Source of the DNA: Prauserella halophila
GTDB lineage: Bacteria; Actinomycetota; Actinomycetes; Mycobacteriales; Pseudonocardiaceae
Assembly (NCBI RefSeq): GCF_024171895.1
Contig: NZ_JAMTCQ010000010.1
Location: 186,001 to 250,000, forward strand
Direction: 5' to 3'
Length of the DNA stretch: 64,000 nt
Shown: positions 25,114-34,804 of the stretch, piece by piece
How positions within the stretch are numbered: the stretch's first letter is position 1
Layout of the letters: each line of letters opens with the position of its first letter
The notes under the pieces: generated by a model
The model's input: only the letters and a program-made list of their open reading frames with translations
What the model was told of the DNA's origin: nothing
Database searches by the model: none
Made by a program: the position numbers and the translations under genes

Positions 25114-26520
25114 GACGGGACGGAAGCGAATCGTCGGATCGGCCGGGGGGCCGTCCCCGGACCAGTCGAAGACCGTGTCCGAGTGCGCCGGTGGCTCCGT
25201 GTTCTCGGTGGTGTCGTTCCGCGGGCGCCGATCGGCTCTGCGCCCCGATGTCCGAACAGCGCGCCCCGATGTCCGAACAGCGACGACGGCGTCGATGCCC
25301 GCTCCCGTGGCGCCGATCTCTTCGACGAGTTCTGTCACGTCTTCCATCTTCGCTGTGCTGCTCGTCGTGACGACCACCTTGTCCAGTCGCTGGGCCAGCA
25401 TCGCGGTCCGGCCGATGCCCTCTTCGGCGGAGGCGCTGATGACGACGACCCTGACCGGGTCCGCGCCCTGTTGATCACCTCTTACGGAGTTGACGAGGCC
25501 GCCTTCGAGTTCTGCCGGCGAGCGATCCCCCCACGGCACGAACAGCGCTCGATATCCGGCCGCCGTGAGGTCACTGCTGAGTCGCCGTGAGACCCGATCG
25601 CTGCTGGGGCCATCCGCCCCGACCACACCGACGGTGAGGAATTCGAGGTCGGGATCGAGGTCGAGGCGGATGACGAGCCGATTCAACAGGTCGTCGAAGC
25701 CGCTCTGCCCGTGTTCTTCCAACACGGGCAGAGCGATGACGCCGGACAGGCGCGTGCCGTTGCCGACTCGGCTGTCGAAGCGTTCGCGGGCGAGCGCGAC
25801 ACCGACCCCTGCGAGCAGGCCGACGGCCAGCCCGCCCGCTGCGAAGATCGGCAGTCCCAACGAGGATTCGTTGCGGGGAGGCGCGGCGCTGGTGATGACG
25901 CGGCCAGGGTCGATCACGGTGGCGGTCAGCTCGCTGCGCATGTCGCGCAGGCCATCGATCTCGCGTTGGATCGACTCCGGGACCGGCAGCTCCGGATCGT
26001 CAACGGATTGCGAGAGCTGAGCAGTCAACTCGGCGATGCGCTCGTCGATCTTCTCGGTGCGGTCGTCGACATCGGTCGCCGCTGCCGTGCGCGTGGCGAG
26101 ATAGGCCTCGGCGAACGCGTTCGCAGTGGCGGCCGCCTCCTCGGCCCGGCCTGCTTGCGCCTCGATCTCGAGGATGAGCGCGTCCGTCGGTGATGTCACG
26201 TCGATGCGCTCGACGAGGTCACGCGGGTCGGCCGTCGACCCGATGATCTCGCGTGCGGCCTCCGCGACCTCGGTGGACTGCACGACGGCGCGCTCAGTCG
26301 TGATGTTCACCTCTTGAGTGCCCGATGCTCCCCCGAACGGATTTGCCGCGATGGGATTGACCGTCAGTACCGAGACTGCGGTGTAGGTCCGCGGTTGCAG
26401 GAATGCGAACACCATGGCGAGCGCCACGCAGACACCGACGGTCAGCGCGATGACACGCCATCTCCGGCGGAGCCGCGTAACGATGTCGGTGAGGCGGATC
26501 GCAGGACTGTCCTCAGTCAT
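25066..26520 (-). CDS. Wzz-like chain-length protein with degenerate kinase domain
   Basis: 484 residues from ATG 26520. A Wzz-type membrane module comes first: a segment at about 21-40 (RVIALTVGVCVALAMVFAFL), a periplasmic alpha/beta and coiled region (TAANAFAEAYLATRTAAATDVDDRTEKIDERIAELTAQL is the family helix), and a second segment near 225 (LGLPIFAAGGLAVGLLAGVGVALA). The C-terminal 200 residues resemble a bacterial tyrosine-kinase fold, but the P-loop position reads GVVGADGPSSDRVSRRL with no GKS/T. The tail has a duplicated VRTSGRAVRTSGR and no tyrosine cluster. So it likely sets polymer length without kinase activity. Convergent overlap with the preceding gene. Confidence 0.82.
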   Translation of the reverse strand: MTEDSPAIRLTDIVTRLRRRWRVIALTVGVCVALAMVFAFLQPRTYTAVSVLTVNPIAANPFGGASGTQEVNITTERAVVQSTEVAEAAREIIGSTADPRDLVERIDVTSPTDALILEIEAQAGRAEEAAATANAFAEAYLATRTAAATDVDDRTEKIDERIAELTAQLSQSVDDPELPVPESIQREIDGLRDMRSELTATVIDPGRVITSAAPPRNESSLGLPIFAAGGLAVGLLAGVGVALARERFDSRVGNGTRLSGVIALPVLEEHGQSGFDDLLNRLVIRLDLDPDLEFLTVGVVGADGPSSDRVSRRLSSDLTAAGYRALFVPWGDRSPAELEGGLVNSVRGDQQGADPVRVVVISASAEEGIGRTAMLAQRLDKVVVTTSSTAKMEDVTELVEEIGATGAGIDAVVAVRTSGRAVRTSGRRADRRPRNDTTENTEPPAHSDTVFDWSGDGPPADPTIRFRPVSARGRVRKGVHRDFP

Positions 26521-26733
26521 CGGCGTTACCTCTCACGGCGTACCGGTGCCCGACCCGCGCTCCTGTCGTCGCGGACCGTGGTCGCCACGGTCGCCACGGT
26601 CGAGATGGAGAGGCGCATTTCGTCCAGTTCGAGCACCCCGGTTAGTGTACGTAATGCCTGGCACAGGTGGTGCTGCGGTGCGACAGGGCACAGATCACGA
26701 CACTGCGGTGTTCGCCGCACGGTGGGATGGGTA

Positions 26734-27480
26734 ATGACGAGCTCTCGGGCGGCGACGCCGCGGCAGATCGGTCAGGCGGTCCGCGATCTGAGTGCTGCCC
26801 AGAAGGCGGGCGCGGGCGTCCCGGCTTACACCCGCTATGTGAACCGGCCTCTCGGCAGGCTCGCTGCTGCGCTGGCCCACGTCGTCGGTTTGACCCCGAA
26901 CCAGGTCACCGTCATCAGTGGTGTCCTCTCGTTCCTGTCGATCACGGTGCTGGTGACGATGCAGCCGTCGTTGGTCCTGGGGATCGCGGTCGCCGTGGGT
27001 CTTGCCGCCGGGTATGTTCTCGACTCGGCCGACGGGCAGCTCGCCCGGTTGCGGGGTGGTGGAAGCCCGGCCGGGGAATGGCTCGACCACGTCGTCGACG
27101 CCGCACGCATGCCCGCGCTCCATCTCGGCGTCCTGATCGCTCTGTACCGCTTCCACGGTGAGCTCCCGTCCGCGCTGCTTCTCCTCCCGATCGGCTTTCT
27201 GCTGGTCACGGTTGTCCGGTTCTTCGCGCTGATCCTTGCCGAGCAGATGCGCCGGCAGTCCGGTCCTCCCGAAGGTGTTCACTCATCGACGAGCGATTCG
27301 GCCGCCCGGTCGCTCCTCGCACTTCCGGGGGATTTCGGCGTGCTCTGCCTGATCTTCATCGGGTGGGGTTCGAGCTCGCTTTTCCTTGTCTGTTACGGCA
27401 TCCTGTTCGTCCTCAACACTCTGTTGCTGGTGTTGAGCCTGGTCAGGCGGTATCGAGAACTCGATGTCAAGGCGGTGTAG
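26734..27480 (+). CDS. CDP-alcohol phosphatidyltransferase family membrane enzyme
   Basis: 248 residues from ATG 26734. The complete CDP-alcohol phosphotransferase signature is present in DSADGQLARLRGGGSPAG followed by EWLDHVVD (the four metal aspartates, starting at about residue 97). Five to six membrane segments surround it. These enzymes move a phosphoalcohol from a CDP carrier to an acceptor. Most make phospholipids, but here the gene lies inside a polysaccharide locus that also encodes a cytidylyltransferase (35016), so a phosphodiester-linked polymer or modification is possible (inference). It diverges from the Wzz-like gene. Confidence 0.88.
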   Translation: MTSSRAATPRQIGQAVRDLSAAQKAGAGVPAYTRYVNRPLGRLAAALAHVVGLTPNQVTVISGVLSFLSITVLVTMQPSLVLGIAVAVGLAAGYVLDSADGQLARLRGGGSPAGEWLDHVVDAARMPALHLGVLIALYRFHGELPSALLLLPIGFLLVTVVRFFALILAEQMRRQSGPPEGVHSSTSDSAARSLLALPGDFGVLCLIFIGWGSSSLFLVCYGILFVLNTLLLVLSLVRRYRELDVKAV

Positions 27481-27586
27481 CCATGTCGAGAAGGTCGTCG
27501 GTCGACCCCGTGCGGGAAGGCCGCGCGTACGGGCTGAAAGGGGGAAGGGGAAACAGGCCCACCGGGTGCTGCGCCCCTGACTGCCG

Positions 27587-28585
27587 ATGACCGAGCGCGC
27601 GTACGGGCGACGGAATGTTCTTCGTGGCGCTGTGCTCGCCGCGGCGGGGACCGCGGCCGGTCTGACGCCGGTCGTGCCTGGCTCCGCCTTCGGGTACTCG
27701 AGAGCCACCTTCGGGTATTCACGACCCTCGGCGTCGCCGGACGGCGCCGATCCACCACCCGGCCATCGATGGGCGCCCCACTTCGAGGATCAGTTCGGCA
27801 CCATCGACCGCTCCCTGTGGTACCGCTACCACAATACGTACGGCTGGGCCAACCAGACCGAGGACTATCTTCGTCCGGAGAACCTGCGTGCCGACGGGAC
27901 GCTGCGGGTGTTCACCGAACGCGAGCACTACCGCGACAAGGATTTCACCTCGGGGTTCCTGTCGACCGCGCGCCGTGGTCCGCAAGGCAGTCCGGAGCCG
28001 GCCAGGGACACGTTCTTCCCCAGAGCGGGATTCTTCGAGATGCGCGGCAAGGTCCAGCATGCACAGGGCATGCTGCACGCATGCTGGCTACGGCATCGCG
28101 CCGGAGCCAGTATCGCCGAGGTCGACCTCATGGAGGTCTTCCACTGCGCCGAACCGGGGAACACACGGCAGACACTGCACCTCGACGGCAGCAAGAACAC
28201 CTTCGACGTCAGCACCCACATCGAGGAGCCGGACGCGGAACCGGACTGGCATACCTGGGGTGTCGGAATCATTCCCGAGTCGGACGACGTCCGGTTCCGC
28301 TTCTACACCGACGGCGTGCTGGTCGGCGAACATCTGGCCACCGAACCGAAGTTCTGGCACGATTTCGCGCAGCCCGACCTGTGGGACCTGTCGATCAACA
28401 CGCACACCGGCGGGCCATGGGTGGGCCATCCCGACGATCCCCCGGGCTACTCCCGATACGACGGTGGGTTCTGCCTGTCGGGAGGAGAACCCCCGAACTG
28501 CGACAGCACCGGTCTGCGCTCGCCCACGTTCCCGGTGATCTACGAGGTCGACTACGTGCGGGTGTGGAGCCTGGCGTCCGGGTAG
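27587..28585 (+). CDS. Secreted GH16-family glycoside hydrolase
   Basis: 332 residues from ATG 27587. A twin-arginine-like signal starts the protein (GRRNVLRGAVLAAAGTAAGLTP), then a short GYSRxxFGYSR duplication. The catalytic jelly-roll of family 16 follows, with the nucleophile and acid/base in AEVDLMEVF (Glu178 and Glu183; E-x-D-x-x-E). Other strands, such as FFEMRGKVQHAQGMLHACWLRH and DWHTWGVGIIPESDDVRFRFYTDG, match the family. GH16 enzymes cut or rearrange beta-1,3/1,4 glucans and galactans. In this locus it probably trims or releases the exported polysaccharide. Short spacing after the CDP-alcohol gene; a possible 35-codon frame lies between. Confidence 0.88.
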   Translation: MTERAYGRRNVLRGAVLAAAGTAAGLTPVVPGSAFGYSRATFGYSRPSASPDGADPPPGHRWAPHFEDQFGTIDRSLWYRYHNTYGWANQTEDYLRPENLRADGTLRVFTEREHYRDKDFTSGFLSTARRGPQGSPEPARDTFFPRAGFFEMRGKVQHAQGMLHACWLRHRAGASIAEVDLMEVFHCAEPGNTRQTLHLDGSKNTFDVSTHIEEPDAEPDWHTWGVGIIPESDDVRFRFYTDGVLVGEHLATEPKFWHDFAQPDLWDLSINTHTGGPWVGHPDDPPGYSRYDGGFCLSGGEPPNCDSTGLRSPTFPVIYEVDYVRVWSLASG

Positions 28586-28591
28586 GCGTGC

Positions 28592-30118
28592 TCACCGACG
28601 GGAGCCTTTCGACATGGGCGAGCGCAGCATCCCGCTCAGCGCATCGAGTTCGAACTGCTCACGGAAGCGCCGGCACAGCAGGACGAACACCGCGGTCGCG
28701 ATCACGACGTGGACCGCCAGCGCCGGTATCGTCGCGCCGAAGACACCGCGGACGAGCAGCCCCGGCAGCACGACAGCGCCCACGACAACCGCGACCGCGG
28801 GGGCCAGGCTGCGCAGCGCGATGTCGACGGCCATCAGACGGTGCACCTGCCAGCAGGCCAGAGCCGCGTCGACCGCAACGGTGATGACCCACGCCATGGC
28901 GGCTCCGACGATGCCCCACAGCGGTACCAGCAGCAGTATCCCGACGATGTTGACCACGAGAGCGGCGGCCTTGTTGCCCATCTGCCACTGGCTGTGGCCA
29001 CCCATGAGAAGAACGGTCTGCAGCATCCCGGTTGCCGACAACAGCATCATCGCCGCGCAGAGCGCGATCATGGCATTCTCGCCTGCGTCGAATCCCTGGC
29101 CGAAGGCGGAGAGTACGGCGGGTGCGAACAGAGCCAGTGTGAGGTAGCACGGCCAGGACAGCAGGATCAACGACCTGGTCGTGCTCAGGTGGAGAGCGCG
29201 TGCACCGGCGAGGTCGCCGACCGCCAAGGTCGCACTGACCCGGGGAGACAAAGCCATCCGCATTGCCGTGTCCACCAGGAGCCCGGCACGTGCGGCCCGC
29301 GAGACTATTGCGTACACGCCTGCCTCGGTCGGCCCCAGGAGCGCGGCGACCAGCAGCACATCGGCCCACGCCAGCCCGATCTCGAGCGCGGCCGCCACAC
29401 CCCTCGCCGCGCTGAACGACCAGAACTCGCGAACGAGTGCTCGGGTGGGGGTACGCGGCTGTACAGCCGCATCGGTGCGGGGCACCATTCGCGACAACTG
29501 GCCGGCCAGGATCACAGCGGCGCCGGCGCAGGCCACCACGAGCGGCCACGTCCATGCCCGCGCCGCCGCGATCAGGCCGAACCCGGTGCTCAACACGATC
29601 AGCACGACGACGACGCGCGCTACCGGCAGCCCGATATTGATGATCCCGACGAAGGGCAGCACTCCCCCGAGGCCGCGAGTCGCGCCGAGCAGGACGGTCA
29701 GTAGCGAGGCCAGCAGCGCGAACGGGATCGTGTTGACGATCAAGGTCGTTGTTGTCGGATGCGCGGCCGGTGAAGAGATCACCTGGGCCACTTCGGGTGC
29801 GAACAGCCAGATGGCGGTGAGCACGACGATCCCGATGGCGGCGACCGGGATCGCGGCTATCGCGATCGTTCGGACGAGGTCGGCGTAGCGGCCCAGCGAG
29901 ACCTGCCGGGCCAGTTCGCGGACCAGTCCGGTGTCGGCACCGAGCTCGCCGACGTTCGCGATGATCATGAACAGTGCGATCATCTGGAAGAAGAACCCGG
30001 TGTCCTCCGGGCCGAGGCCGCGGCCGACGACGACAGCGAGGAGCAGGCCGAACACCGCACCCGTTCCACCGCCCGCGAGGCTGATCAAGCCCGATCGGGC
30101 AACGCGCTCACGGTTCAT
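28592..30118 (-). CDS. Polysaccharide flippase (Wzx/MOP superfamily)
   Basis: 508 residues from ATG 30118, overlapping the polymerase stop by four bases (ATGA). About 12-14 membrane segments. The start SGLISLAGGGTGAVFGLLLAVVVGRGLGPEDTGFFFQMIALFMIIANVGELGADTGLVRELAR is the typical N-terminus of Wzx proteins, and the middle SRAARAGLLVDTAMRMALSPRVSATLA also fits the family. It flips lipid-linked repeat units to the outer face. It is the last gene of a four-gene minus-strand run (secreted propeller protein, GT2, polymerase, flippase). Confidence 0.9.
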   Translation of the reverse strand: MNRERVARSGLISLAGGGTGAVFGLLLAVVVGRGLGPEDTGFFFQMIALFMIIANVGELGADTGLVRELARQVSLGRYADLVRTIAIAAIPVAAIGIVVLTAIWLFAPEVAQVISSPAAHPTTTTLIVNTIPFALLASLLTVLLGATRGLGGVLPFVGIINIGLPVARVVVVLIVLSTGFGLIAAARAWTWPLVVACAGAAVILAGQLSRMVPRTDAAVQPRTPTRALVREFWSFSAARGVAAALEIGLAWADVLLVAALLGPTEAGVYAIVSRAARAGLLVDTAMRMALSPRVSATLAVGDLAGARALHLSTTRSLILLSWPCYLTLALFAPAVLSAFGQGFDAGENAMIALCAAMMLLSATGMLQTVLLMGGHSQWQMGNKAAALVVNIVGILLLVPLWGIVGAAMAWVITVAVDAALACWQVHRLMAVDIALRSLAPAVAVVVGAVVLPGLLVRGVFGATIPALAVHVVIATAVFVLLCRRFREQFELDALSGMLRSPMSKGSRR

Positions 30119-31437
30119 ACCCCGGCCACCCGAGAGTGCGGCTCGAACGTGACCGGTTCGGTGACCGGCGGGGTGCGGTGGGCGCGAACTACCGGGTCGC
30201 GCAGCAGGATCGCCGCTACCAGCGCGATGGTCAGCAACTGCATGGTGTCGATTCCGTAGAAGATGATCAATGTGCTGGCCGCGACGAGCGAGCTGTGCAG
30301 CCACAGGCGCGAGAAGCCGGGCGCTCGCCAAGTACGAAGCACGGAGCCGAAGAGGAACCACAGGAACAGCCCGAGGCCGACGAAGCCGAAGGAGAACATC
30401 ATCATCCACAGGTGACCCTGCGTGCCGACGGAGAGATCGACGACCTCGGACGGCCTCGGCGCGCCGAAACCGAGTAACGGGGATTCCAGGGTCCGCTCGA
30501 ACGTCTCGCGATAGATCAGCATCCTGGTCTCATTGCTCCCGAGCTGTGCCCGTTCCCGCAACGCGTCGATCAACCCGAGTGAAACGGCAGCGGAAGCAGC
30601 GACGAGGCCGCAGGTGGCGAGTCCGAGAAACGGCAGCATCGTGCCACGGAACATCAACCGGACCGCGACGTACGCGAGCGCGACCCCGAGGCCGAGCAAC
30701 ATACCTCGGTTGAGTCCCGCCAGCGTCGGCACGATGGCTGCGGCCAGGCAGCCGACGAGCAGCACCTTGACTCGCGTCGATCGCGTCATGGCCATCTGAG
30801 CCAGCGCCACCGGCGTGAGCAGGGCCATCGCACTGCCCCAGCCGTTGGCGTACGGGAAAGGAGCCGACGGCCGGATGTACGGTTCCGGCGCACCCCACGG
30901 GTGCTGGATCTCGGCGAACGGGGGGAAGACCAGATCGAAGACGTACTCGTTGCCGGTGAGAGCGTCCGGCAGTAGTAGGCCGACGGGGGTCGTCAGGCGT
31001 CCTTCGGGGAAGAACGTTCCGAGGTAACCGCCTGCCACGACCGTGACCCAGACCGCGGTGAGGCCGCCGACGACGCGCGTCATCGAGAGGCGCTGCCTGG
31101 CGTTGACGACGTACAGCAGCACGATCGCGATCGCGACGTAATTCGCCGCACGTTGACCGTAGCCGACGAGCCGGAGCGGGGAATCGAGCATCAACGCGCA
31201 CGGGATCGTCCACGCGATGAAGCCGAACCACGGTGAAATTCCTGCGACGACGTACAGATCTCGTCGGACCAGCAGGATGGCGGCCATCACGATAGCCATG
31301 ATCACCACGATGAAGGGCGTCATGCCCAGCAGCCACCAGACCGGAAACCCCCACAGTAGGGCGTCCACCGGCCACGAGGGCAGGGGACGCCTTGCTGTGG
31401 GTGGTGCCTGCGACCGTTGTGGAGCTTGCAGGGCCAT
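30115..31437 (-). CDS. O-antigen ligase/polymerase-like membrane protein (Wzy)
   Basis: 440 residues from ATG 31437. About ten membrane segments with a large extracellular loop between 160 and 200 (EYVFDLVFPPFAEIQHPWGAPEPYIRPS), followed by GWGSAMALLTPVALAQMAM, and a second loop region NETRMLIYRETFERTLESPLLGFGAPRP, which contains the family's usual R..W/E..P.LG-G pattern. It polymerises repeat units delivered by the flippase, whose gene overlaps its stop. It starts five bases after the GT2 stop. Confidence 0.85.
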   Translation of the reverse strand: MALQAPQRSQAPPTARRPLPSWPVDALLWGFPVWWLLGMTPFIVVIMAIVMAAILLVRRDLYVVAGISPWFGFIAWTIPCALMLDSPLRLVGYGQRAANYVAIAIVLLYVVNARQRLSMTRVVGGLTAVWVTVVAGGYLGTFFPEGRLTTPVGLLLPDALTGNEYVFDLVFPPFAEIQHPWGAPEPYIRPSAPFPYANGWGSAMALLTPVALAQMAMTRSTRVKVLLVGCLAAAIVPTLAGLNRGMLLGLGVALAYVAVRLMFRGTMLPFLGLATCGLVAASAAVSLGLIDALRERAQLGSNETRMLIYRETFERTLESPLLGFGAPRPSEVVDLSVGTQGHLWMMMFSFGFVGLGLFLWFLFGSVLRTWRAPGFSRLWLHSSLVAASTLIIFYGIDTMQLLTIALVAAILLRDPVVRAHRTPPVTEPVTFEPHSRVAGV

Positions 31438-31442
31438 GGCCG

Positions 31443-32447
31443 CTAAAGGCCCCGGCCTCGTGACTGGACGAGCCGCACGAGACGGTCCGCTTTGACCACC
31501 CGTGCCGCCACCGCGAGCGCTCCGAGGCCGCGCACCTGCCGAGGGTCATGACGCAGCGTGCGCAACGCCCACCGCACCGCGGCACGACGCCGACCCATCG
31601 CGGCACAGGCGAAGGCGATCTGGCCTTCCATCCTGGCCAGTCCCCGCGGGTTGTCGGCGAACTCGGGCACCCTGTCCAGCATGTAGGTCAGACCATCGAC
31701 CATCGCCTGCCACTTGCCCATGTAGAACGACGGCCGATTCCAGTTGATGCGGACGCACGGCTCCGGCACGCTCACCACGTCGCCGTGCCGGGTGGCTCGC
31801 AGCAGCCACTCGTGGTCCTCACCGTAGGAGGCCGGCAGTCCTTCGTCGACGAGCCCGATTCGGCCGAGCAGATCCGCCCGGTGCACCAGCAGGCTCGAGG
31901 AGTGGATCTCCATGATCCGAGACGCGAGGAAGTCGGCGAACGTAGCCCGCTCCGGCGCGAGACGGCGATGCTCACCGGTGTCGTTGCGGATCACCAAGCC
32001 GGTGGCCACAGCGGGAGCAGCCGGTTCGGCGTGCCACCGCTCGAGTTGGCGAGCCAGCTTGCCGGGCAGCCACTCGTCGTCGTCGTCGCAGTGCCCGACG
32101 ATCTCGCCGGTCGCCGTGAGGATCCCGGTGTTGCGTGCACCCGCGAGGCCGGACGTCCGCTCGTTGCGCCGTAGCACGATCCGCCGACCGGGATGCGATC
32201 CGTTGTCCAGTGGCAGGGGATGCGGCTCGGTTTGGTCGAACACCACGATGCACTCGATATCACCCGCATACTCCTGCGCAAGGACCGCGCGGGCCGCCCT
32301 GGTCACGAGTTCGGGTCGGTCCCGAGTGGGGATCACGACGCTCACTGACGGGCAGGTGTCATCGGGTCCCTCGCTCACAGCGGGGTTCGACCACGACGAT
32401 CCGGGCATGGTCGGCATATTACGGCGCTTCGTTCGCCAATTCGTCAC
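31443..32447 (-). CDS. Family 2 glycosyltransferase
   Basis: 334 residues from GTG 32447. That start overlaps the stop of the upstream secreted-protein gene (GTGA), the coupling pattern used throughout this locus, so it is preferred over ATG 32417 or 32408. The GT-A core is clear: VSVVIPTRDRPELVTRAARAVLAQ, GLAGARNTGILTATGEIVGHCDDDDEWLPGKL (DxD-type metal site), and YGEDHEWLLRATRHGDVVSVPEPCVR. Downstream residues are helical. It adds an internal sugar to the repeat unit on the cytosolic side. Confidence 0.9.
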   Translation of the reverse strand: MTNWRTKRRNMPTMPGSSWSNPAVSEGPDDTCPSVSVVIPTRDRPELVTRAARAVLAQEYAGDIECIVVFDQTEPHPLPLDNGSHPGRRIVLRRNERTSGLAGARNTGILTATGEIVGHCDDDDEWLPGKLARQLERWHAEPAAPAVATGLVIRNDTGEHRRLAPERATFADFLASRIMEIHSSSLLVHRADLLGRIGLVDEGLPASYGEDHEWLLRATRHGDVVSVPEPCVRINWNRPSFYMGKWQAMVDGLTYMLDRVPEFADNPRGLARMEGQIAFACAAMGRRRAAVRWALRTLRHDPRQVRGLGALAVAARVVKADRLVRLVQSRGRGL

Positions 32448-34804
32448 GCACCACCACTCGAGCCGCCGATGTCGTGTGCCGACGTGCTGGCCGAGCGGTT
32501 ACCGGTGTCGTCGACGGCCCGGACGAAGTAACGCCCTGGCTCGTCGGGAACCTCGACCTCGGTCTGCCATGGCCTGACCGCGACGACGCGGTCGTCCTTC
32601 AGGACCTCGTAACTCACGGAACCGCGGTCGTCGGTCGAACCCTTCCACGACAGCCGGACCGTGTCGTCCCCGTTGTCCGTGCTCGACAGTGAGCCCGGGA
32701 CCGTCGGAGCGGTGGTGTCGCGCGGTTCGAACCGTGCGAAACCACCGAGCCAGGTCCACGACCATCCGTTCTGGCGCAGCCCCTGCCGGAAGTCTCCGGA
32801 GAACCACACCGTGCCGGTGCTGTCCTGGAACACGTCCCACGGCCCCTGGTCCCTGTGCCCGTTCAGTCTTGCGTTGAACTCGGGAAGATACTCACCCGTT
32901 TCGGCATCCCAGGCACCGATGAAGCCCAGCTTGTCGGCCTGCGTCCAGTCGGTGCCGACATCCTGCCAGGTGTAGGCATCCGAGTAGTTCCAGTGTCTGC
33001 AATGGCAGGTTCCGTACACGACGCCGTCGATCAGTTCGGTCGCCTGGAAGTCCCCGCCATTCTTGGTGATGTTGCCCGACAGCAACTCGAAGTCCGACCG
33101 GGCGTAGCTGAACAGGCTGTGCTCGGACCCGCCGACCCACACCCGGTCGCCCGCTTCCAGGATCGTCTGCTGATAGTTCGTCGAATTACTGAAGGACGGG
33201 TCCGCCATTCCCGGCACGAGAGGGGCGCCCTGCTCGGTGCTGACGACGGCCACCTTCTCGGCTGGCTCGTGCTGCGACCAGGTGAAATGCCCCGCCGCAT
33301 AGATCCGGTCGCCGTCGGCGCCGGTATCGAGGTCGAACACGGTCCCGTTGAACTCGGGGTTCCAGTCCTGGTCCGGGCTTGCGGTGCTCACGTCGATCCG
33401 CCCGGTATTGCGGCTGTAGGCAGTCCGGCTCTGTCCCATTCCGCGCATGTGGGTGAAGGATCCGCCCACGTAGAGCCAGTCGCCTTGCTGTTCGAGCGTC
33501 CAGACCTTCGTGGAACAGCACGTCAGCCGGTTCTCCATGGCCACGTGCCATTCGTCTGCGATGTCACCGGTCGCCGGGTCGAGCGCGACGAGCCCCGCGT
33601 TGGACTCCCCGTTGACCTCGGTGAACTCGCCGCCTGCGACGACCAGTCCGCTCGGCAGTACGGACAGCGCCCTGACCGGTCCGTTGAAGTCCGGACGGAA
33701 CGAGGAGACCCAGTCTCCGGTGTCCACATCGAAGCCCGCCAGGTAGCTTTGTTCGATCCGCTCCCCGGGCCCTGGGTCAGGGCCCTTCTGAACGTTACGG
33801 AAGTTGCCGCCGACGAAGACGGTGTCGCCGGACTGGCCGAATGTTCGCGCCTCGGTGTAGTGCTCGTTCGTGTTGGACGTGGCCCGCCCGGTCACACCCC
33901 ATTCCTGCGGTTCGGCCCCGCTCTGGAGCAGCGGCCGCCGTTCGGACGGTGCGGTCCCCTGCTCGGCGATCTCCGTGTAGTCGAGGTCGTCCTGGGTGAG
34001 TTTCGGCCGGAGATAGATCTGGGTGAAGGGTCGGGCATGCCCGGCACCGTCCGTCTCGGACCACAGGTACGAGTCCGCGCTGTTCGACCCGCTCACCCGG
34101 GATCCGTAGGACCAGCCACGCAACCAGCCCTGTCCGCTGTGGTCGTTCCGGGTGTCGATCCGGCGGTACGAGTCGTCCTTGCCGAAGTCGTTCGTCTGCC
34201 CACCGGAGCCGCTGCCGAAGAACCCACCGAAATCGTAGGAACCGACCCGGTGTTCAGCACCGAAACTCCACACCCAGCGATCGCGGTTCTCGAACTCGAA
34301 CCGGGCATCCTGCCAGCTGGTGCCGCTGGTGTTCTTGGCCCGCCTGACCCGGATCCCGTCGTCGAGCGCATCCACCCTGCCGTCGTTGAGCAGCCCGTCA
34401 ACGGTGCGCGAAGGCAGGCTTCGGACGGTGAACGCGTCCTGCCCCGTCACCGCGTCACGAACCTGCGCTGGAGTGCCCTGACCCTGATACTCCTGCCGCC
34501 AGTCCTGGCGTCCCCTGCCGATCAATACCCAGCCACCGCCGTCGGTGGTCATGTCGCAGTAGAACCGTTCCGGCGCGACCAGCGACGGGGTCTGCAACCA
34601 GTAGGAGCCATCCGGGGCGTCCGGGTCGTTCTGCTTGATCTCCCAGCACGAGGCGGCGGCATCGTGGGATGCACTGCCGGTGGGGCCCGAGCCCTGCGCG
34701 TTGGCGGTCGTGTCGACGAAAACCGTCGAGCCTGCCGCGAGTACTACGGCGATGGCTGCTGCCGCCACCGAACGAATGTGGTCTCGCGTACGCCGACGCC
34801 GCAT
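32444..34804 (-). CDS. Secreted fibrinogen-like / beta-propeller / FN3 protein
   Basis: 786 residues. A signal peptide (SVAAAAIAVVLAAGSTVFVDTTANAQG) leads to a fibrinogen-like recognition module (SCWEIKQNDPDAPDGSYWLQ, then FYCDMTTDGGGWVLIGRG), about residues 50-280. Next come repeated 50-residue blades of the type DTVFVGGNFRNV, GLVVAGGEFTEVNGES, WLYVGGSFTHMRG and RIYAAGHFTW, about 300-680, resembling a beta-propeller. A fibronectin type III domain ends it (TAPTVPGSLSSTDNGDDTVRLSWKGSTD). Fibrinogen-like modules bind acetylated or other sugars. Encoded first in the export operon, it could bind the polymer outside the cell. No enzymatic motif is seen. Confidence 0.82.
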   Translation of the reverse strand: MRRRRTRDHIRSVAAAAIAVVLAAGSTVFVDTTANAQGSGPTGSASHDAAASCWEIKQNDPDAPDGSYWLQTPSLVAPERFYCDMTTDGGGWVLIGRGRQDWRQEYQGQGTPAQVRDAVTGQDAFTVRSLPSRTVDGLLNDGRVDALDDGIRVRRAKNTSGTSWQDARFEFENRDRWVWSFGAEHRVGSYDFGGFFGSGSGGQTNDFGKDDSYRRIDTRNDHSGQGWLRGWSYGSRVSGSNSADSYLWSETDGAGHARPFTQIYLRPKLTQDDLDYTEIAEQGTAPSERRPLLQSGAEPQEWGVTGRATSNTNEHYTEARTFGQSGDTVFVGGNFRNVQKGPDPGPGERIEQSYLAGFDVDTGDWVSSFRPDFNGPVRALSVLPSGLVVAGGEFTEVNGESNAGLVALDPATGDIADEWHVAMENRLTCCSTKVWTLEQQGDWLYVGGSFTHMRGMGQSRTAYSRNTGRIDVSTASPDQDWNPEFNGTVFDLDTGADGDRIYAAGHFTWSQHEPAEKVAVVSTEQGAPLVPGMADPSFSNSTNYQQTILEAGDRVWVGGSEHSLFSYARSDFELLSGNITKNGGDFQATELIDGVVYGTCHCRHWNYSDAYTWQDVGTDWTQADKLGFIGAWDAETGEYLPEFNARLNGHRDQGPWDVFQDSTGTVWFSGDFRQGLRQNGWSWTWLGGFARFEPRDTTAPTVPGSLSSTDNGDDTVRLSWKGSTDDRGSVSYEVLKDDRVVAVRPWQTEVEVPDEPGRYFVRAVDDTGNRSASTSAHDIGGSSGGA

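Noticed and set aside
27483-27590. 35-codon frame between the CDP-alcohol gene and GH16 gene
   Set aside because: It overlaps the GH16 start in an ATGA arrangement but has no ribosome site or protein-like content; kept only as a remark.
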